Position numbers and translations under genes: made by a program | The notes under the pieces: generated by a model | What the model was told of the DNA's origin: nothing | Databases searched by the model: none | The model's input: only the letters and a program-made list of their open reading frames with translations | Shown here: positions 33,678 to 44,300 of the stretch, in pieces | Layout: every line of letters starts with the position of its first letter | Position numbering within the stretch: the stretch's first letter is position 1 | Assembly: GCF_001653235.2 (NCBI RefSeq) | Contig: NC_035793.1 | Location: 4,340,001-4,404,000, forward strand | DNA length: 64,000 nucleotides | Source of the DNA: Pochonia chlamydosporia 170 | Taxonomy: Eukaryota > Ascomycota > Sordariomycetes > Hypocreales > Clavicipitaceae | Reading direction: 5' to 3'

Positions 33678-34808
33678 TCACGAATCATTTATCTCGAATA
33701 AACCACGCTCATACAGGATCTTAGCAATCGGATAAACAGCCCGCGCAAAATTGCTACGTCTTTCTAGCACATAGCGTGGTGTAATGCGATCGAACCCATT
33801 GACTATTATCCCGGATCGTTTTGGATTGAAGGCATGGAGAATATATGTCCTTGACCAGTCATCCGCCCATGGCGGAGGCATCTCAGAATGATTCCAGGTG
33901 TCAGCAGACCCATCATTGAACGATGGCAAGCCATCGCTGGGGACAATGCCTTCCAAGTTTGAGGTTGTGTCGTTGTGAACCTCAAATAGATGAACGCAAT
34001 CCTCACTATTCCAGCTACCAGGGCCGAAGGCCTCTCGTTCCATAATGAGCATCTCCCCAGGCTCGGCCACTAAGTGCTCGCTCACACGAGTTATAACCTC
34101 ATTACTATGAGTGGTCCAACCACCATCGTATACTTTATGCATCTCTTCAGCCCAGAGACTGATCATCTTGCTGCTCTTCTTCGACATGAAGGTACCACTC
34201 ATTACTTGTCCTCCAAACTGCCTTCCGCTAATGGCGTTGAAGCCACTTTCGCGAAGGACTTTTATGTCTCGCAACGGATGTGCATCAAAGTCAATATAGG
34301 TACCTCCGAACTTTCGAATAGCTTGGACCCGTACGAAATCTGACTTGTGCTCAATAAGACTTATTTCTGCTCCGTTGCTGGCGTGCGACGGAACTAAAGC
34401 TGGTACTGCTCGTAGACCCGGTATGCGAAATATGAGTCTGCTCCATTTCCCAGATAGTCCGTCTCGTGCGCGGTTTATTGTTTCCTCAGGTGCATCTGTG
34501 TGCAAGTATATGACTTTGGGGCGCCAGTAGTAATAAGCAGCGTACACGGACAGGAAGTCGCTGAACCGGAAGATAAGGTCGCTGCCAGAATCCTTGAGTA
34601 TGTAGACGAAGTGAGCCAAGTTAGGGATAGACTCTTCCGAGAGGCTCCGAGCTGCTTTATTTGGAGAGTTGTCTTTTGTCCAAGCAACGTGATATCCGGC
34701 GCCAGTCATGAAATTGTAGAAATGCCACAACACTGCGAAGGCAAGTACGACAGTAAGGCCACTGTAAGTGAAGCGCGTTGGCAGATTTCTAAGCAGCATC
34801 GTGGTCAT
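33678..34808 (-). CDS. GT32-like DXD glycosyltransferase, Golgi type II membrane protein
   Basis: Single-exon gene for a 376-aa type II membrane protein. A hydrophobic anchor covers about residues 16-35 (TYSGLTVVLAFAVLWHFYNF). After a stem, IPNLAHFVYIL begins the catalytic domain, and RKFGGTYIDFDAHPLRD carries the DXD sugar-nucleotide and metal-binding motif at about D173-D175, as in the Och1/GT32 (Gly_transf_sug) group. Further conserved-looking parts are ISGRQFGGQVMSG and SRTYILHAFNPKRSG. It would add a hexose to cell-surface or secreted glycans; donor and acceptor are unknown. The frame opens upstream with TTG only, so the ATG at 34808 is chosen. Fungal relatives often contain a C-terminal His motif, seen here as ILHAF. 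Confidence 0.85.
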   Translation of the reverse strand: MTTMLLRNLPTRFTYSGLTVVLAFAVLWHFYNFMTGAGYHVAWTKDNSPNKAARSLSEESIPNLAHFVYILKDSGSDLIFRFSDFLSVYAAYYYWRPKVIYLHTDAPEETINRARDGLSGKWSRLIFRIPGLRAVPALVPSHASNGAEISLIEHKSDFVRVQAIRKFGGTYIDFDAHPLRDIKVLRESGFNAISGRQFGGQVMSGTFMSKKSSKMISLWAEEMHKVYDGGWTTHSNEVITRVSEHLVAEPGEMLIMEREAFGPGSWNSEDCVHLFEVHNDTTSNLEGIVPSDGLPSFNDGSADTWNHSEMPPPWADDWSRTYILHAFNPKRSGIIVNGFDRITPRYVLERRSNFARAVYPIAKILYERGLFEINDS

Positions 34809-36480
34809 TGCGCGACGCAGAAAATGTGGCTTTCTTGACAACTACCAGTCAGAGTTTGATGAACAGAAGGGCTGCATTTTGGATCATATAGCCCAATCTG
34901 TTGGAAATGAGCTTGCTTATACTGCATGTCTACCGCAAAGATGCGGATGGTATTTAAAGGCGCACCATTGGGCCAGGGCCGGATTGAGAGAAGCTAAGTC
35001 TAATGACGGCATGATCACGGGAAGCCTTAAGTATGATCTACGTGGCATTGACCAAGAAGCAGACCAAGCATGACACCGATCCAGATGTGTAGCCATTGGC
35101 AAAACCCAGGCAGCCCTCAAGGGCACTGTATCGTACAGCATTTAGGCAGGCAATTTCTTTGATAGGCGATCTTTGTTACAAACGAATAGTCTGAAACTGG
35201 TAGTCGTACTACTATTAAAAAGTCAGTTCGGAATCTCTGTGCAGTAGCCGAGCTGTAGTGTCTGGAGAAACACTCTGTCGCATTTGGTGGAAACGACTTG
35301 ATCCTCTCGCCAGGCTCACACTGGCATTGCTCTGGATTCACAAATAAGTGCAGGGTTTTCTCCCTATAGACAATCATGGTAACTTCTGATTGTTTCCCAA
35401 AGATTCTCTGATGATCACTACCACATTTGTTTCTATCCTTGAATAATAGAGGATTACGTGTCCATACTCGAAACCTCAACATTACCCGAGAAGGTGGCCC
35501 GTGAGAGCTAGCGAAGCTTCCTTCCTATCTCTCTGCACTGCTCCCAAGAGTCGTGCATCAACAGACCGGCTAGTAAATGCTGGCTACTCCTACCCTTGCC
35601 CGACATACCTCTCAAGAGATTCATCCGATCATGAAGTATGCATGGCCTAATGCTGAACCCACCACTGGGAGTACACAGCTTACCCAGATATCACCACAGT
35701 CACCGAGTACTACTCCTGCACTGCCACATTTGGGAAAGGATGTCAAGATCTAGTCGCTCACTCAAAGCAAGCATAGTGAACTACTGGTTGGGAGGCAACA
35801 GCAAACATTATACCGCTGCCTTGCAGGCAGCGGTATTCCAAGGTATTTAGTGTCGTATAATCGCCTATTTTGTGAAGAAGGAAGGACAGCGAAGGCAAGA
35901 ATGAGCCGTCGTTTTCTCAGTTGACTTCAGCTAGTTTGAATCTCATAACATGACACCTTCAGGCTGCCAGATCAACGCCGTCCTCCGCACCACGTATGGG
36001 GCTGAACTTTTTTGCCATGAGAGGGTTCAAAAGGTTGCCTATAATCTAGATCACTGCTCAGTTTGGCGGGTGACGCCCTGGGTGTCGAGAAGCTAGCGCA
36101 TAAAACGAAACAGTTGTCAGATATAACGATAGACTAAAGACGGAACTACCTTGGTATATTTCGGAAGAGGACACAAGAAATCGTACAGCACACAGCACAC
36201 ATACCCATCGCTAAAATTATCTCTTTATAATACGTGAAAAGAGGCAGCTCGGATGTCGGATGCGCGGCCGTACTCACCGCACCCCCAATGTAGTTTGGTG
36301 CTTGGCTCCTTACAGACATCAATAGCCTGACTAGTTCCTTTAACTTGGCCTTGTCCACGACTCGCGACAAAATATTCCATTGTAGGAACTTTTAGTTGAC
36401 TCGTGCTGCCCCCAAGACACCCACAACTTACGCTCTATTTCTCTTGGCATGGCATAGCGTATGGACAGTTTGTGCGCCAG
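34809..36480. other. Intergenic stretch, nothing convincing
   Basis: About 1.7 kb. A Cys-containing minus-strand frame at 35482-35117 has no signal peptide or clear start. No gene is called. Confidence 0.4.
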
Positions 36481-36490
36481 GGCTCCTAAT

Positions 36491-36625
36491 AGTCCAAACA
36501 GTCAGTCTGGACACCTCAGACTGGACCGTTTGTCGGTACGTCATCGTCAAACCAGACTATTCGTGGGTGCGTCATTGATAGACTGGACTGTTGGTCCGTC
36601 CGCCATCGTCAGACCAGATTGCAGT
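36491..36625. repeat. Degenerate direct and inverted repeats
   Basis: AGACTGGACCGTTTG at about 36518 recurs as AGACTGGACTGTTGG at about 36579, each followed after about 20 bases by a CATCGTCA(A/G)ACCAGA block, giving two imperfect copies of roughly 46 bp. The sequence at 36491-36510 is an imperfect inverted copy of the same core. This could be the end region of a mobile element; no element body is identified. Confidence 0.45.
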
Positions 36626-37329
36626 CTGAACTATTAGTCTAAAACATAACATACGACTTGTAGTGTCACGATCAATAGGATTCAACAGCGCCTGCAGGTG
36701 CGAAGCCTTAAAGAGAGCTGGCCCAACCGCCTGATGGCTGACCAGGCACCTGAAATACAAGGCCGATGGCTAGGGAAGCTATTCAGATTACTATAAGAAA
36801 TTATAGATAACCCTCACTAGATAGAAGAGATTAAGAATGATAATCCATGTCTATGTCGTTTATAACTGCAGAAATACAGCTTATTATACCGCTTGAATCG
36901 ATTGAGCAGGAGATGAGAACCTTAATGCAATTGTAACGCGCAATCGCAAAAAAGCCCCTAAAAACCATGTGATTGGCAAAGACACCGTGATGGGACCTGT
37001 ATCACCCGCCATCTTAGTTGATGTCAGACTTTGTCGAGCCAGTGTATTGTCAGAATACGATGACACTACAATATCACGAAGAGATTTCTATCTTTAAATG
37101 TACCATCTCTTCTTCTTATGTCTTGTTCCTTGTTCTTTTATAAAGGCGCGGAGTGGTGCAGGTGGTGGCCGCGCATTGTGCGATTTCATCACCCATATCG
37201 CCCACTCTTGCACTTGTAGAAGCCTCCCTAGGTGCCGTTCAAGTGAGGCTTCCTTCGCGGATTTAGGAATAAAAATATCCAACTGGACAGCTTTTTAATA
37301 AGTCCTAATCGCTAGGTAGGAACTAGATG
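36626..37329. other. AT-rich non-coding stretch beside transposon debris
   Basis: No intact gene. A minus-strand frame at 37282-37094 follows the integrase-like fragment and may be more of the same element, but I cannot identify it. Confidence 0.35.
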
Positions 37330-37575
37330 TTAGATTATTCTTAAAGGGGTTAGAACCTTGTACCTATAATATGGATAGGGTTTATCTAGTATACGCCTAA
37401 ACCAGTGTCTATTATCTATTGAGGTTCTATCCTCTCTGGGAACTTCTAAAGAGACTATATCCCCTACTTTTAAGTGTTCCTTATCTTGCCTCTTTGAATC
37501 CTTTTGCATCATTCGAGTTCGTGCTCTCTGCATGGCTTTCTGGGCCCTCTCAATTATTGGGTCTCCCGATTGGGA
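37330..37575 (-). mobile_element. Integrase-type transposon protein fragment (C-terminal)
   Basis: A minus-strand frame of about 80 codons reads IIERAQKAMQRARTRM, then LKVGDIVSLEVPREDRTSID and RILDKPYPYYRYKVLT. The basic helix followed by VGDxVSLxVPxxDRT is familiar as the tail after the integrase core in KRAB-A-2/Ginger-like elements and related fungal copies. The catalytic core and ends are not visible. Treated as an old, truncated element. Confidence 0.5.
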
Positions 37576-38100
37576 TTGCTATCAGTTTCACTCACCCGAT
37601 GGTTCGAGGTTTGACTCCTCGATTATAGCAAACGATTAGTCCATCGGAGAGCTTTGGTCTGGTGGAGTAACCCATACATTAATTTCTGAGCCATTGATAT
37701 CAGGGCTCGCGGCAAATCTGACCAACACTATCCCGATACCCAGCTGCAAAATGGAACAACAGGCCACTGACAATCTTTCTGTCCTTTTACCACAAGAAGT
37801 AATCATTTTTAAACCTGTCAGGTCTAATAGATTGTAGAAGTAGTTCTCCTAAACTGTATTTATAGAGTTAGGTGATGGCATGGGGTGCTGAAAATTCTCG
37901 CCAAGTTTCGTCTGATTGATTTTCGAAAGACAGTACATTCATACCTCCATTCGCAACTTCGTAGAAGATGCGACTCGGTTTTTGGCGTGACTCGTCCACA
38001 AGAGTCCGTTGGCTATAGGAACTCTTTGAGTAGATGCCCGCCAAAATAACAGCGGTCCTTGTTGGGTTTTATCTAGTAGACTGTTAGTTCCATTGAGAAA
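37576..38100. other. Non-coding stretch, nothing supported
   Basis: Mixed AT-rich sequence between the integrase fragment and the frameshifted hypothetical gene. Confidence 0.4.
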
Positions 38101-38826
38101 TTAGAATTTGTAGGTTATGCAACCAACTTTCATTGCACTCTCTTGTCCAATTTGGCCGAAGCCCATGTAAATTTCAGTAATAAGCTCGCCATGGTCGATC
38201 AGCATATGTAGCCGAAATGCATATGACATGGATTCACAAAAAGACAGATTCTCGCCGTCTTTATGGGTATGAATTATGAGTACTTGAGGGTTCCATAGCA
38301 TCGAATAGCCAGATGTCTGCGAATCGTTACAAGAGAACGCAACCATCTGACTGGCGTCGCGCTCGACTCGGCGGTCGATGTACTCAGATCTACCTCCCTC
38401 TGATGGCGGAAAGCTCCAAGCTATCGGGTTCTGGCCAGCAACCCTCAAGCCACGGAGTTTAATGCCATCATAGAGCTGCTAGTTTCACTTAGGGGATATA
38501 ATAGTGTTGAGCTTATATCGGATTCACCAAGAATTGAGACATTCGTCTCTGTAATATCCATGACTCGCCACCACGTATGTGGAACACTTTCGAATACTGG
38601 CAAGTCGCCCAAATTAGCGAATAGCCCATTTATAAGGCCGAGGTGGTTCTCCCAGGTGTATAAGCGGTTAGGAATCTTGGTTGATGGTTGGAACACAAGC
38701 TCCGGATGGTGCTGGCTTTTCGAATTTGACAGGGATGAGATGTACATCTCCCCTTCAAAATCAATACGCTTGCACCATATTGATCTGTCTAGCTTTACGT
38801 GACATTGCTCCGGGGGGTTTCATAAA
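38101..38826 (-). pseudogene. Frameshifted conserved-looking hypothetical gene
   Basis: Two overlapping minus-strand frames form one protein-like sequence. The first part, from about 38826, reads PEQCHVKLDRSIWCKRIDFE, then HTWWRVMDITETNVSILGES and ends LLYPLSETSSS. The second, in another frame, continues with DGIKLRGLRVAGQNPIAWSF and runs to a stop at 38101. The switch falls at about 38460-38480, where no intron of usable size fits (about 13 bp). A CAG acceptor at about 38827 suggests more exons upstream, not resolved. I do not recognise the family. Best read as a recently broken gene; a sequencing error is the alternative. Confidence 0.45.
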
Positions 38827-40134
38827 CTGCGAATCATTGTCACAGCATGATGTGAAAGTAGTTCTTGCGGAACTAACCGACAGGTATCTAACGGAAGTCG
38901 CCGACCATAGTTGTTTGGTTCCCCTTTTGCCACGAGTTGATTTTGTTGCCTTCTTGCTCCCAGTCCTCCGGCCACTTGGTAGCCCGAGACAGAAAAGCCA
39001 GCCAACAGGTTAGAACTCAGGCAAGCCAGAATCCAGTTTTGACGCCGACGTTTCTCTCTCGTGGTGCTTCGGAAGCTATGTCTGGTCGCCTCAATCAGAC
39101 GTTCTAGACATTCAAGGTGCGAAATACGGAGGCACTCTAAATGGCAACTAATTCAAATCCATCCGAATCATCGTATTCAAGTACCCTACACAAGCCGCAC
39201 TGATCCCTTTGGCAAGCAATCAATCGTTAATCTGGGGCAAGGTCAGCACGCAACATTGAACGCTTCGCAGCGAGAGCGAGCATGTTAAACATAAAGCGTA
39301 CAGACCGCTGCTTTGTCACCCTGAGCAACATCAAATGGGCATAGTCCACATGGGGAGGTCACGTTAAGTATGCTGAGTCATTTAGAAGGCGATGATCTGG
39401 ATGTAAAAGGAAAATAAAGCGCGAGATTGTCTAGTAGACCAGCGCCCCTCTAGAATGATTTAGCACCCTAAAAATGGGACCCTTGCCTATTGATTGGCTA
39501 TTGGTATCTTAGTATAATCTTGCACTCCTGAAAAAGTCGCCGGACTACGGAGTAACAGCTATTACTATAAATTATCTACCTAGGCCACCAATGAACATAA
39601 ATTAAGTCTGGTAGAATAGCGTCTGAACTGCCGGATTAGCAACTACAATAGTAGTGCCGTAGGCTGAGGCAGAGAATTAGTCCTATAGTCTACTGATCGT
39701 AAGGAGCTACGAACGAGGATCTGCTTTTAAACAAGATATCGTGTTTCTGTGGCACCTCACCTACTGCCAAGACTTGCACCACCCATTTTTGGTTTTTAGC
39801 CATCTTGCAAGAAAACCAGAAAGTGAGGCTTAGCATGTATACGTTGCACATTTACGTAGTGGCGCGTGTCTCACAAGTAATATATTTTGTTCAGCCTGGT
39901 GTGGAGAGCTTCATGACACGCACGAATGTCGGGCAGAGTACGAAGTAACATTGAATATGGAGTCCTCTATACGGAGTATTAGGTACCAAGCTTATTGGGA
40001 GAATAGAAACTCGCCCGTCGTTGCAACATTTTCGAGTATATAATTCCCTTGTCCACCCACCAGCCAGCCAAGACGACCTCCTTATAACTTATCACAACCT
40101 TCGTCTCAACCACGCATATTGTCCAGACGGCAAG
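38827..40134. other. Non-coding stretch, repeat-like in part
   Basis: About 1.3 kb. The part 39400-39720 is AT-rich with repeat-like composition; no protein of a mobile element is found. The right end is the former promoter of the PAF-acetylhydrolase-like pseudogene. Confidence 0.4.
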
Positions 40135-41360
40135 ATGCCAAAGCTCATCATCATCGTTGCTGCAGTGGCAGCTGTTCAGGCAGTTCTCTTTCCTTTACCC
40201 CCCGGCCCGTACGGCGTCGGCCTGCGAATTCAAGACTATACCGATAACAAACGCCTGGATCCCTACGCGCCCAAGGGTCAAAGCCATTATAGGCGTGTCG
40301 TGATTTCCGCATTTCTGCCCGTTGAAAAAGAGAAATGCCAGACGGAAGCAGTACCCTACATGCCGCCTCTGACAGCCGCCCAAGGTGACGGGCAACTCGT
40401 AGGCACAGGTTTCGCCAACGACTCCCTTTCCAGTGCTAAGATGCAGGTTTGCAAGCTTTCCTGTGACAAAACATCCACCAGGGGAAAAAAAACTAAATAT
40501 CCGCTGGTCCTCTTCTCGCCTGGAATGCTCCAGACACGGCATTCATACAACACTGGCGCTAGGGCTCTGGCAAGCCAGGGATAAGTTGTTGTGACCATGG
40601 ATCATGCTTACGAACCGCCAGTGGTGGAATTTCCAGACGGCTCTGTCATCAAAAATACTACTTTTGAACTGAATCCAACAGTTTTCGCACAAGCTGCAAA
40701 TGTAAGGCTTTAAAAATGCTGTACCATCATTATCCTTCTGTGTGGCTATGAGCTAAATGTCTTGTGCAGGTTCGCGCAGACGATGCCTCCTTCATTCTCG
40801 ATATGCTTCACAACCCTTACACACTGGCCAAGCTCACAGCAGGCCTCTACGGCCAAGTCGACCCGGAAAGGATCTTGATGTACGGCCACTCCCTCGGTGG
40901 CGTCACAGCTTCGAAGGCCATGTTCCAAGATAAGCGTATCAAGGCTGGTATGAATGTTGACGGCTGGATGTACGAACCTACCGTCGTCAGTACCGGACTC
41001 GATAGACCCTTCCTCCTGTTGGGAACTCCGAAACAATATGATGAGTTGGATTCCAACTGGCCCGAGTTCTATGGTAACGTGTGAAGTTCCAAGATGGTAT
41101 TGGGCGTATCGAACACAACCCACCTTTCCTCCCCCGATGGGCCGCTGCAGCTCACAGTATTTACTATACCAGAGGAATGGAAACCTAAGATGTATGAGAT
41201 GTTCGGGTCAATTGATGCCCTTCCATTGCAGACAATTACGAATGAGGTCCTGAGCGGACTTGCCGATGTGGCGTTCAACAGAAATGACACCAAGCTTCGC
41301 AATATGGAGAAATTCCCCGAGGTTTCCATTGAGCACCAAGACTTTCCTAAAGGCCGTTGA
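40135..41360 (+). pseudogene. Secreted PAF-acetylhydrolase-like lipase, broken by two stops
   Basis: Exons 40135-40701 and 40770-41360, with a 68-bp intron, would encode a secreted serine esterase of the platelet-activating-factor acetylhydrolase (isoform II) type. A signal peptide (MPKLIIIVAAVAAVQA) leads into PPGPYGVGLRIQDYTD. The nucleophile elbow YGHSLGG, the Asp segment NVDGWMY and the His segment NTTHLSSPDGPL are all present. TAA at 40582-40584 interrupts where relatives have a GY-VV strand, and TGA at 41082-41084 falls before the His segment. Both are in frame with well conserved sequence on each side, so decay looks recent. There is no sign of intron use to skip them. Confidence 0.8.
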
Positions 41361-44300
41361 TAGCTGGCGACTAAGTGCTCTCGGCAGCATAAACTCACCT
41401 TGCACTTTCTTGGACTCTCTTATTGAGTGTGATAGTAACAGGGACCCCATCCAGTCAAAACTTATCATGCGACCCGGCCTATGAAGCAGTTGTCAAGAAT
41501 GACAAACAATACTAGAGAGGATTCAGTTCGGTTTTCAATTCATTTCTCTACTCGATTATTAGAGCAGCGTCTAGATGTGCCCCGGTGTGGAGGGTGCGTG
41601 GTTTTAGAAACTTAGGCTGTCATTGAGATTTTCCTTGTATCATAACTCCATACAGCGGTAAAGAAAGACTTTTTACAGGCCCGGGGGTAGTAATAGTAGA
41701 ATGTACAGTACATAGCACTGTGAACAAAGATTGTAGATATTTAGATTCGAAACTTAACATAGCTGTAGCGGCCGCTAGACTAACCAACCGGTGCCACTTC
41801 ACCAAATCGAATAATTTAACCGCGTTTCCCCCCTTCCTTTGCTGGTTCACCCAACTTCCGTCTTTTTCTGCCTGCCAAGCCCATGTTGACACAAAGTCTG
41901 TATACCATCATGCACAGTTTCAGGGCTTCCGTGGTCATTTGCCATTTTGCTCTACCTACAGTGTTCCCCCATCGTTGGTCTTTACTTAAATGACCTTGAA
42001 TCCCCCAGGATGTATTTGTACCCGCCTCTTCAACTCGACTGCTTTGTGTAGTTGTTCTCCTCTCATTCAACAACGCCGTAAGATTCGCTCTCCCAAGTAC
42101 CTTTTGTGTCTCTAGTTGGCTGTTCTTATACATCCAACATCTGGGGAGCCCATGGGTAGCATTTTGTCATCCTTCGATATAGGCACACTTTAGATTCATT
42201 AATGCTAGAATTACTTGTCGCGGGCCTGCCAATGCTTGCATTGCTGCTTGGTTGTCTGTATATATCCCGACCACACCTCATTCGTTGTCGGCGCTCTTGT
42301 CGTCGAGACTCATCAGTATCGCTATTCGTATTCATGGTATCGAACCTAACAGGAGAGCAATAAACATCTGCGAGATATTATAGATTAGAGCAAACATTAA
42401 TAACGACGGACTAAATATCCTTTCTCGAAAGTGTCCCTGAGCTGTGGCTGCTTTAACCTGAGTAGTTTCTAAGCCGAGGTTCCGAGATAAAAGGTGGAGG
42501 ATGGCACTAACCTTGCCAGAAACGGGTCAATGACCAAGAAGGGTGAACGCAGTATTAAGATCTGCCGACCTCGACTGCCGTACTTCCTAATGAATCGGAA
42601 ACCAGGCGCTTAGCGAACATATATACCGGCCTGCCTCGACCCGCCCCGCCAGTTTGAGAACAGTTATATTGAAAAACATCAGCAATGCTCCAGTTGAGAA
42701 GCCACTTGAACTAGCAGGGACCCGCAAGTCGAAGCTACAACTGTTAGCATGTTTTGAAACGTTTGTGAATTTTTGTTGCTTTGCGGCCCTTGCCACAGAG
42801 AGTGTGTGTCTTATATGGTACGAAGATAGACTCACGGTACCATGCAGAATAGGACCTTGTTCTATCCTTTCGGCCAGGCCGTTGTTGAGTTTGCGCAGTG
42901 TCACTGGGTAGGGCAGGTATCCATGCTGCAGGCGGTTCACGGTATGAATGTTTGATCGTTATGCGAAGGCTAGGATTTGGCGCAGAGACCCGGTAATACC
43001 TTACTCTAACCAGTAACAAGGCCAAAGTTCTTCGAAATGGACACCGTAGTATGCCAGAACCACTCAAGAAGCTCGACGCTTGGCTAGCTTTGTCTGATCA
43101 GTTGTACATAGCTTGAATGACATTGCAAGTTGCTGCTGCTTGAAGGGTCAAAAAGTTTTTGGAGATGGCGTGGTGCCGTGTTGACATAGAGGTTGGAAGT
43201 CGGGATTTACAGCCTGTGGAGTTGGAGGTACGCCAACCTACGACTCGTTTCTAGGTTCTTCCGTCACTGGTGCATGTTAAAGATTAGCATACACTCATCA
43301 ATCTGAACGCGGTTTATCGTGGACAAGTTCCTGACCCAAGAGTCAAGAAGATCGAGACCTGGTCCTAGGGTAGTGTGGTGATTATTGGCATGTGGCCAAG
43401 TTGAGTTGATCTGTTTGTTGTCTCCCGTTTCCGAAAGTAGCTTCATGGATTTGGTGTGTAAATTAGACTGTTGGAGAAACTCCGTCATATCTTCACTACG
43501 TTCCCATCTGTTGGAAGTCGATGGACTGTCTCAACGAAAGGGCATATCACCCGTTCGGAAAGCGGTACCACTAACGATTACATTGTTAGTCCCAAGTATT
43601 GAACAGAAGCACACTTGCAACTCATCGATGCCCTTCTCTGTGACACCTTACACCAAAATTGCCACAATTTGGCTTTCCGTTTTTAAAAGACTTGACGGTG
43701 ACTTTCGACGGTCCTTGGGAACTCGTTGGCTGAAAGCCGGTGTTTGACCAGTGGTACCCATAGGTCCGCCGGGACTTGGTAGAAAGATCTGTGTCAGTCG
43801 TCCTCAACCCGAGACTGGGAACTTTTTGTGCCTTCAAGCTCCTTCTGTAACTTTGACTTGGCATGTGGACCAGCAGNAGGAATCGGGCAAAAGGTGCACA
43901 TGAGACTACATCGCCAGCACCCGGCGCATGATTCAGGGGGTGTCTTCCACCAAGGATATGTCTATGTTGGTAAGTAGGTAGGCATCTACGGTGTTGCCTA
44001 AAGGTCCCTACAGGACTAGCACTACTTCATTGACTCTCAACATCTAAATTGTTTTCTGCCTAACATGACGATTAGACGAATAATACATATTCCAGAGCTG
44101 GTTCATACTGGATGTAAAGTTCTCGCCTACATGAACATGGCAACTGTGCAGCAACAAGTGTCCCCATTTGCGGGGAAGTTTATATCATCTGTGATCTTGT
44201 CCATGCCAATCAATCTAGTTCGGTTCCCTTCCATGGTATCCCTACTAACTGACAACCCATACATGAAGAAGATTAGGTGTCTTATTGGGGACGCCTCGCC

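Noticed and set aside
35117..35482. Minus-strand ORF with CQCEP and CCTIQC segments
   Set aside because: No signal peptide or convincing start; cysteines alone are not enough.
37578..37630. tRNA-like structure (TGCTAT...ATAGCA ends, CGAGG-loop-CCTCG arm)
   Set aside because: Only 53 nt, no D or anticodon arm, loop differs from the B box, and the frame of a transposon protein runs through it.
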